64,000 bases of DNA, from assembly GCA_964059195.1 (NCBI GenBank), contig CAXKWD010000005.1, positions 151,805,265 through 151,869,264 of the forward strand, read 5' to 3'. The stretch is from Ectobius pallidus (Eukaryota > Arthropoda > Insecta > Blattodea > Ectobiidae). The stretch's first letter is position 1; every line of letters starts with the position of its first letter. Positions 57,681 to 64,000 of this stretch are shown here, piece after piece. The position numbers and the translations under genes were made by a program. Below the pieces are notes generated by a model. That model saw only the letters and a program-made list of their open reading frames with translations. It had not been told where the DNA came from and did not search any database.

Positions 57681-58915
57681 ATCTCCGTGTCAAACTCCAA
57701 AAACAAAATGCGCTGGAAATAACATTAATGATGCAATAGGCCTACGATTCGCTGACAAGTTTGTTTCAAATTTAAAGCAGCCTTATAGGTTATATATGAA
57801 TAAAAATTCAATATGAAATCTATCTGTCAGGAATTACATTATGTATACTGCTGCAGAGGAACGAATAAGAAAAATACTCACATTAAAATATACCCTAATG
57901 TAGATAACTGTTCTGTTCTTTTTTCCATTTTTTCTAGGTATTGATTTCAAATTAGAGTTATATTTTGTTTTATGTATTTGTATTTAATTTTTATTTAATT
58001 CCTTATTAATTTTTGTAATGTAAATAAAAGAACTGTACACGAACTCGAGCACTTGCTCATTGGGTAGTCTTGTGTTATATAAGATTTATATATAAAAAAT
58101 ATAAAAAGTAAAAAAATAAAAATATATATTGTGCGTAATATAAAGAAATACAGTGATGGTATCAAAAAACGAAATCGAGATAACACTGGGAAAACAAAAA
58201 GCTTAGAAACAGAAAAATGTGTTTTTACAATGACATCTGTCTGTCTGTGGACATCCGTAGTAGGTAAAAACTTCGTAGCATAGACTTCCCTTTTTTTAAT
58301 TTTATCGAACCGCCTAGAACTTGATTTGTAGATTTCTATACCTGAAATATTAAACGAATTTTTCATGATAGCTTTTCTTAAATGCTCCAACGATTTAATA
58401 GAAATGTAAATTTCGAAACTTCTTTTGCTAATAAAATGTTTATATTCGTTTTTCTGTAAAAATTACTTAGAGTAGTTTACTCGAGTTCAGTTTCGATTTT
58501 TCTCGGCTAGCCTATGTCCATTACAGCAGGCGATTCATGAAAAAAAACCTAGCAAAGTAGGCCTAAATTTGTAGAGAAGATTAAAATGGACGTTTTATAT
58601 CACACTCGTTTAAAAAAAATTAATAAGCATCAAGATAAAAACGTAATAAGTAGCCTACGTATGATAGGAAACATGTCAGGACATAGTTGATTGGTTATTT
58701 ACTGTGCAGGCATGCTTGGGAATAAACGGTGCATTGTATTTAATTACAATTTTTGATTGAGGACTTTCTTGGACTCGTATTGCATCCTCTATAATTTAGC
58801 TTCTATTTCTACAATATTAAGGATAGTTTATATGATATTTTTAAGTTTGGTTTTCGTAAAATGGTTCTAATGATTATGATAACAATTTAAATTTTTAAAC
58901 TTCTAATGGCCGGTT
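57681..58915. other. A+T-rich DNA without a recognisable gene
   Basis: A 131-codon minus frame at 57995-58390 is Lys/Ile/Phe-rich with no motif; probably chance. TAGGCCTA at 57737 and 58558. Confidence 0.4.
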
Positions 58916-59327
58916 TCTATAAACTTGCGAATTACCTATGGGTAAATTACCCAATGGACAGAATTTACACAAGAATAACACCACACAAACACAAATAATT
59001 TAAAGATAGCAATCACTTACACTTGTGGCGAGTTTCTAGATAAATGTCCTCTGAGTAAATATGAAAATGACAAAAGAAATGTTCATACAAACTCAGGCTA
59101 GATCTTTCCAAGGGTAAATCGTCGGGTTAATTTATCCTTTCATGGATGGCTGGATAAAATTTAACCTCTTTGTAGGATCAGTAACAATGAGAATCAAAGC
59201 CTTCTGAATTAAATTAACTGTACAACTCCAAGGCCTTGCTCATTATATCATTGTGGTTGAAATGGGACTAATTTATCTATGGATAATTTACCCATAGGTA
59301 ATTCACAAGTTTGTAGAAACCGGGCAT
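58916..59327 (-). mobile_element. ATGCCCGG-family MITE, copy C (reverse)
   Basis: Reverse complement of copies A and B, with ends atggccggtttcta and tagaaaccgggcat. Confidence 0.85.
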
Positions 59328-59799
59328 AAATGTTCCTAATAAAACAACTATTGTTTGAGTTACTTGCTTTGGTATTTATATCATAGGCCTACATGTTTTA
59401 AAACATACACCTAACAAGTAAGATTTCATTTGTTTTTGTCGTTGCCTTGGCAAATTTGTTGTTTCTGAAGAAAAACAAGTGACATAATTTTCTGAATACT
59501 AGTCGTATTTTATAACATAATTAACTACTTCGTTGTACTTTTCATTTGCATAATGTGTGATGAAGTACAGCACATCTTGTAAGTAAAAGTAATAGGCATA
59601 GCCTCTAATAATTTGTATTATAGAAGAAAATTGCGAGCCAGGGCCTTCAGAACTTACGTCACCAATAAAGAAACGCGCGAGGAAAAGGTTTGTCCAGCGG
59701 CGAGAAGATACAGATTGTAAATATATACAAAACATTGGGAATCTGGGATCCTTGGCGCTTAATCTAAAAAAGAAAGCTCAATTGACTTTGGCAATAATA

Positions 59800-60230
59800 T
59801 ACAAGAGTTCGTTTTTGAGACTGTTCAATTATTTTTGTATTATTTATTTTTTGTCGCTTTGACTCATAGGAGTCTAATCGCGACTGTACAGATAATAACA
59901 TTACATATTACATTACATATAATAAGCAGTAATACATATTAGAACAATATTAGTGTATGGTTGCATAGTTTTACAAAAGAAGATATAACATTTAAATTTT
60001 ACTATAAACATGGATATCTTTTAAATATAATATAACGTTTTTGAATATTTTACATTGAGAACTTGTAAGTTGTCTGGTATTTTGTAATTTTTCCTGATGT
60101 GACCAAAACGGAGGCATTCTGTTAGTATATGTGACACTGTCAGTGGAGAATTACAATTATTGAACAGTCTCAAAAACGAACTCTTGTGAAGTGTGCTTTG
60201 TACTTTCATATTACCGTAGGTTGTTTACTT
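59800..60230 (-). pseudogene. LINE C-terminal fragment with inverted arm
   Basis: The minus frame 60021-60209 reads LHKSSFLRLFNN, then SPLTVSHILTECLRF, the C-terminal cysteine/histidine motif region of RNase H-bearing LINEs (compare LTVKHIILECPQY in 62783-63391). The 3' end at about 59860 shares a ctaatcgcgact-type word with the other copy's tail. About 27 bp of the coding part (59801-59828) recurs inverted at 60158-60187. Truncated at both sides. Confidence 0.6.
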
Positions 60231-60747
60231 TTGCCTCGTACACATCTTGGATCAAGTACAGTGGTTTCTTGCGTCAACTGTTAGTGGCGCCATTTTAAAG
60301 CAAGTAATGGTACAAAGCAGAGTGTAACAGAAGGCCATGTGACATTCGTAGTGTTGATTCTGAATGAACTTTTGACATGGGAGTTAGTAATAATGGGATG
60401 ACGACACGAGAGCCTAGAAGTTTGCCACGGAATGGGGGGGGGGGACCTTGATGTCATGGCAATATTTAACTTGATTTACAGTCAGCTGAACTTGACTGCA
60501 CGCTGCGAACGAGAGCAAACAGTTCGTTCCAGTCTCGTGAATGTGATTACACATCTCTGTGATGTTTATCAAGTTTTTATATCTCTGTAAATTACACCGT
60601 TACACTCTTCATTGCGGAAAATCAGGTTTATGTCCCTAAAAATATAAAGATCTAAACAAATAAAAAAAATGTTTAGGCTCTAGATGACGTTTAGCCTTTC
60701 CGGAACACTGGTGTTTGTAAGAAAATTTGTGTCACATAACTTTTTTA
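60231..60747. other. No recognisable gene
   Basis: Contains a ten-base G run near 60433-60444. Confidence 0.35.
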
Positions 60748-60755
60748 CCGTAGCC

Positions 60756-60997
60756 CAGTGGTTCCCAAACTATGGGTCGAGGGAGCAATTTCGGTGGGTC
60801 GCGAAAAGGGCGGGAAAAATTAAACTTGTTTTCAATATAAGGCATTTGAACACAATAAAGCAATTGAAAGGCATATGAAAAAACATCTGCTTTATTTTAT
60901 ATAGCCTATATTGGTTATCGTTATGTAGTAGTGGGTCGCGAAAAAAAAATTTCTAGGTGAAATTGGGTCCCAGGACAAAAAAGTTTGGGAACCGCTG
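60756..60997. mobile_element. 242-bp hAT MITE
   Basis: Ends cagtggttcccaaact and the inverse of agtttgggaaccgctg. The 8-bp duplication CCGTAGCC (60748-60755, 60998-61005) is perfect. The gggtcgcgaaaa word occurs near both ends. A textbook non-autonomous hAT copy. Confidence 0.95.
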
Positions 60998-61241
60998 CCG
61001 TAGCCTAAAGACGAAGAATACTTTTAAAGACAAGCTTGAATTAAAAATATAACTTGTAACTTAAAAATAGAACTTGTAACGAAAACACAAAATGTAAAAG
61101 TTGCGCATTATCACACTAGTGCTAAGATAGTTATTTTTTATCCAAGTGTTAAAAGCGAGATTTTATTTTGCTAGTAGTTATGTTTGAGGTACGAGCCCTT
61201 ATGGGCGTGTGTATCAATTCTACAGGCAAAATAAAATCATT

Positions 61242-61368
61242 TTAAAATAGTTGAATTAAAATACTTTCCGTAACGCACTTCATTTACCTTGGAAAACTTC
61301 TGCCGCACTTTATTTGCCTTGGTAAAATTCTGTGCTTTACGGAAAGTATTTTAATTCAACTATTTTAA
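61242..61368. repeat. 37-bp-arm hairpin with repeated loop
   Basis: Arms about 61242-61278 and 61332-61368 match with one mismatch (core gttgaattaaaatactttcc). The loop carries two copies of a cgcacttNatttNccttgg-like word. Confidence 0.85.
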
Positions 61369-61954
61369 TTCACAACGCTAAAGTTGGACACAAGAATGAA
61401 AATCATTTTACCACCTGTATCGTACACACTTTTTTTTCAGAAGTTAAAATTTGTGAAATAATATACTAATAGGCCTAATTGTTAAGATTTATTGTAGTGA
61501 ATTACGCACCATGGAGCCAGTCAACTGTTATTAATTTTTCTGGTGCAGGGCTGGCAACTTAAGGACAACACTTTTCGCCCACCTAGTATGACGATTTTTG
61601 CAATCACAGTGAGAAATTTCACATTTAAAAAGACATAGTGAATTTTAAAATTCTCAACTTTTATCGCACTGAGTCTATTCAATAATCATATGCAAAATTT
61701 TTAATTAAAAAAAAGTATTTTCCATTGAATAAAATTAAAGTTTGTTACCCTGGAGGTTTATGATTTTGTATCACGCAGTGGCATAATTTTATCATTTTAA
61801 TTAATATCATCTACCATTAGATGTGCATCATTTAATTTCGAGTGTATAAAAAATAAATTGTATTAAATAATGGTTACAGTCACATGGAAAATAGTCTTTT
61901 ATTTAAGAATATATTTTGTTAAATGGACTCAGTTTGGTAGAAATTTAAAAAAAT
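61369..61954. other. No recognisable gene
   Basis: A+T-rich; TAGGCCTA at 61470. Confidence 0.4.
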
Positions 61955-62285
61955 TAAAATTCATTATGCCTTTCTATAAATTAAATTTCTAACGATGGTC
62001 GCAGAAATCATCATACTTAAAAGTTGAAAACCGTGGTCGACTCCATTCTTTATGTTGGCAGCCTTATACCAGTAAATCAATAACCTCTTCCTGCGCTTGT
62101 GCATGTGTGTATATGTTAGTGGATGGCAGGGCAGCTCGAGCTCCAATAGGCTCCATGGCACTTAATTAATTTGAATAAATGTAATATTTATTTTTATTTC
62201 ACAAATAATATTAATGGCTGTCTAGAAAATAGTGTTTCATACCCATGGTAAAATTATTTTGTTGTGCTCCTAGGATTGCTAAATT
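61955..62285. repeat. Interspersed repeat X, copy 2
   Basis: Partner of 1-520 (see there); shares gtggtcgactccatt, ggcagcctt/ggagcca-type words, catggtaaaatta and ctaggattgct in the same order. Confidence 0.45.
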
Positions 62286-62289
62286 ATTT

Positions 62290-62555
62290 ATTTATGCATA
62301 CCGACACCCACGGCTTTCTTTATGAAGTAGCTCCCCAGTTGTCAACCCGAGACTGAGTGCACTCCGTTCTAGATCTCCCTACCACTGAAACATCCAATGT
62401 GGTACCGGGGATCAAATCGAGACATGAGGTTCCTTGCCGCAATGCTAACCACTGCACCATATATGGGGTCAAAAGAACTCCTATGAAACAAAATTATTCC
62501 GGCACACCGGCGATGGTTACACTACACAACCGTCCCAACCGTCGTTAAATAACCA
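62290..62555 (-). mobile_element. SINE family 4 copy joined to a family 6 body end
   Basis: 62290-62475 matches family 4 in reverse (accgacacccacggc, ctccctaccactga, ggtaccggggatca). 62476-62555 matches the end of the family 6 SINE at 29160-29395 in forward orientation, ending ccgtcgttaaataaccat. Confidence 0.6.
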
Positions 62556-62564
62556 TGACAAACG

Positions 62565-63391
62565 ACACGAAATTTTGGCAATATAATTTGTTATTTTTTA
62601 TTTATAAGGTGTTAGGCTAATAGTCGCTTTATCCCAGATGGTCATATCGCGACTTATAAATCATGTACAAAAATAAATACGTGCCATTGGATTATACAAG
62701 AGAGAAAACATTGAAATATATTAAATTATTACACATTTGGATTTCACTTAGAAGTCTTGAGTCTTTTAAAAACTGTAATAGCCTATTTGATAGCATAGCC
62801 TAATGATGGTGAGTTCAGTGTCGTCTGCAGATCATTTGGGATTCTGTTCAACTGTCGCCATCTTCGGTACTGTGGACATTCCAGAATGATATGCTTAACA
62901 GTTAAAATCTTGTTACAAAGGTTGCAGATAGGGGGTTCTTTTTTTTTCAGGAGATAGCTATGAATCTTCTTACAGTGGCCCATTCTGAGCCGAGGAATAA
63001 AAATTTGATTTTTCCTGGATAGATTTTTAATTGGGTACTGCTTAGTCGAATCATCAGTTATTTCATAGAGTTTTCTTGTTGATTTGCTGTGCCAGTTAAT
63101 CCTCCACTGCAGCCAAAGCTTCCGTTTAGTATATGTGGTGCAGTCTGTAAGAAAGATAGCTATTGTTTTGTCACTTAACGGATGTTTTGTTGCTTCCTTC
63201 GATGCCTGATCTGCAGTTTCATTTTCATGGATTCCACTGTGTGAGAGTATCCACATTAAAATTACTTGTTTTCCTATAGTTTGAATATTATGAAATAAGA
63301 GTTTAACTTCTTTTACAAGAACGTGGGCAATAGATAGTATAGGCATACTGAAATATCCCCACTTCTCATTTTTTCTATAAGTAGCAAACAT
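62565..63391 (-). pseudogene. LINE RNase H and C-terminal zinc motif (5'-truncated)
   Basis: Minus frame 62783-63391 (about 202 codons) holds the end of an RNase H domain: WILSHSGIHENETADQASKE at about residues 47-66, with the last catalytic Asp (D61) in NETAD. Then comes a basic spacer and a C-x2-C-x7-H-x4-C motif (C156, C159, H167, C172). RNase H followed by this CCHC-like end is found in I/R1/Loa/Jockey-group LINEs (established knowledge). The first RNase H residues, the RT and the endonuclease are absent. The A+T-rich 3' UTR (62565-62782) has a ctaatagtcgctttatccc segment. It could still be transcribed, but not functional. Confidence 0.75.
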
Positions 63392-64000
63392 AGGCTACGC
63401 TAAGTACAGGACGTGTTTATTGTATTTGACTTTGAGATTTGGTAAGGGGTTTGCACTAGAAATAATTTCCTTGCGGTTTCTTCAGTCCAAAAATACTACT
63501 TTCAGAAAATAAGAAACTATGTGTCTATCTTTGGTCTGTAAAGTCATGAATGCAAAATTACATCAAAATGAAATTTTATATTTGAATTATGCAATTCAAT
63601 ATTCTACACAGAATTATAGGAGATAAGATCAGTGACATTGTGCTTACTATGCATTTTTGTCTTTCCTATATGTGAGGGAACACTGAAACACGCTCGCTTT
63701 CTAGGAGTGACAATAGAGGTTGACGTATTGACAGCTGAGGTTTGATGGTGTAATATGTTGGTAGCGAAACGTGAGCTTCTTTATCTGGGTTTGTAGTGCA
63801 ACAGACCCTAAACGGTCGTGTAACTCTTCAACCATGACACGAAGACATCCGATTCCTTCATATATACAGAGTGTGAAAATGTGGCCAATGCAATATTGTA
63901 TGTGTATTAGTGTCAGGCAATGATAGCATCTCTGATAGCGAGTTATAACAATTGTACTGTGCAACTAAGAAAAAATATGACAACCACTTAACTTTCTCTA
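63392..64000. other. No recognisable gene
   Basis: Minus frame 63701-63964 shows no motif. Confidence 0.4.

Noticed and set aside
57995..58390. 131-codon minus frame
   Set aside because: Low-complexity Lys/Ile/Phe composition in A+T-rich DNA, no motif.

Overview
The window looks like gene-poor nuclear DNA of an arthropod, most likely an insect with a large, repeat-rich genome. It is about two-thirds A+T and is packed with tRNA-derived SINEs, 5'-truncated non-LTR retrotransposons, a Copia LTR element, a pogo-like DNA transposon, Helitron-like repeats and many small inverted-repeat elements. The very frequent word TAGGCCTA makes me think of cockroach/termite-type genomes, but that is an impression and not a proof. 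I found no host protein-coding exon, rRNA, functional tRNA or CRISPR array. Nearly every longer open reading frame belongs to a mobile element or lies in a repeat.

Layout. 0-16 kb: a ~510-bp terminal-repeat family (three copies in the window; one expanded to 1.34 kb by an internal tandem array and a SINE), SINEs, two LINE 3' ends, a small CpG-rich MITE, and an exact three-copy 317-bp tandem array. 16-25 kb: mostly featureless A+T-rich DNA, a 629-bp hAT-like element with TATCGA subterminal repeats, and two fragments of a second hAT-like family. 25.8-34.4 kb: a Helitron-like repeat, a 2.4-kb hAT-like composite, a full hAT-like element with a perfect 8-bp target duplication, a TTAA-flanked fold-back element, and an 855-bp element with opposed arrays of ACTGCGCGC at a 34-bp period. 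34.7-44.3 kb: another copy of the terminal-repeat family, Jockey/CR1-like and RTE-like LINE ends, and nested MITEs. 44.3-49.8 kb: a second Helitron-like copy split by a Copia element (44568-48441) with identical 144-bp LTRs and a perfect 5-bp duplication, but lacking most of its reverse transcriptase; a 644-bp TA-flanked element follows. 52.7-56.0 kb: a complete 3.24-kb pogo-like transposon with one intact 726-residue transposase ending in a PHD finger. 56-64 kb: a long (GA)n tract, MITEs, a hAT MITE with an 8-bp duplication, and LINE 3' ends, one with an RNase H domain.

How the parts interact. The sequence records repeated nesting: Copia in Helitron, MITE in TIR element, SINE in TIR element. 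Related copies in the same window serve as empty-site controls. Only the pogo-like element looks able to make its own transposase; every other DNA element seen here is non-autonomous, and every retroelement is truncated or deleted. The most unusual signal is the octamer TAGGCCTA, seen 24 times where base composition predicts fewer than one. In two places comparison with an undisturbed sequence shows it arose as TA becoming TA-GGCC-TA, like a transposon excision footprint.
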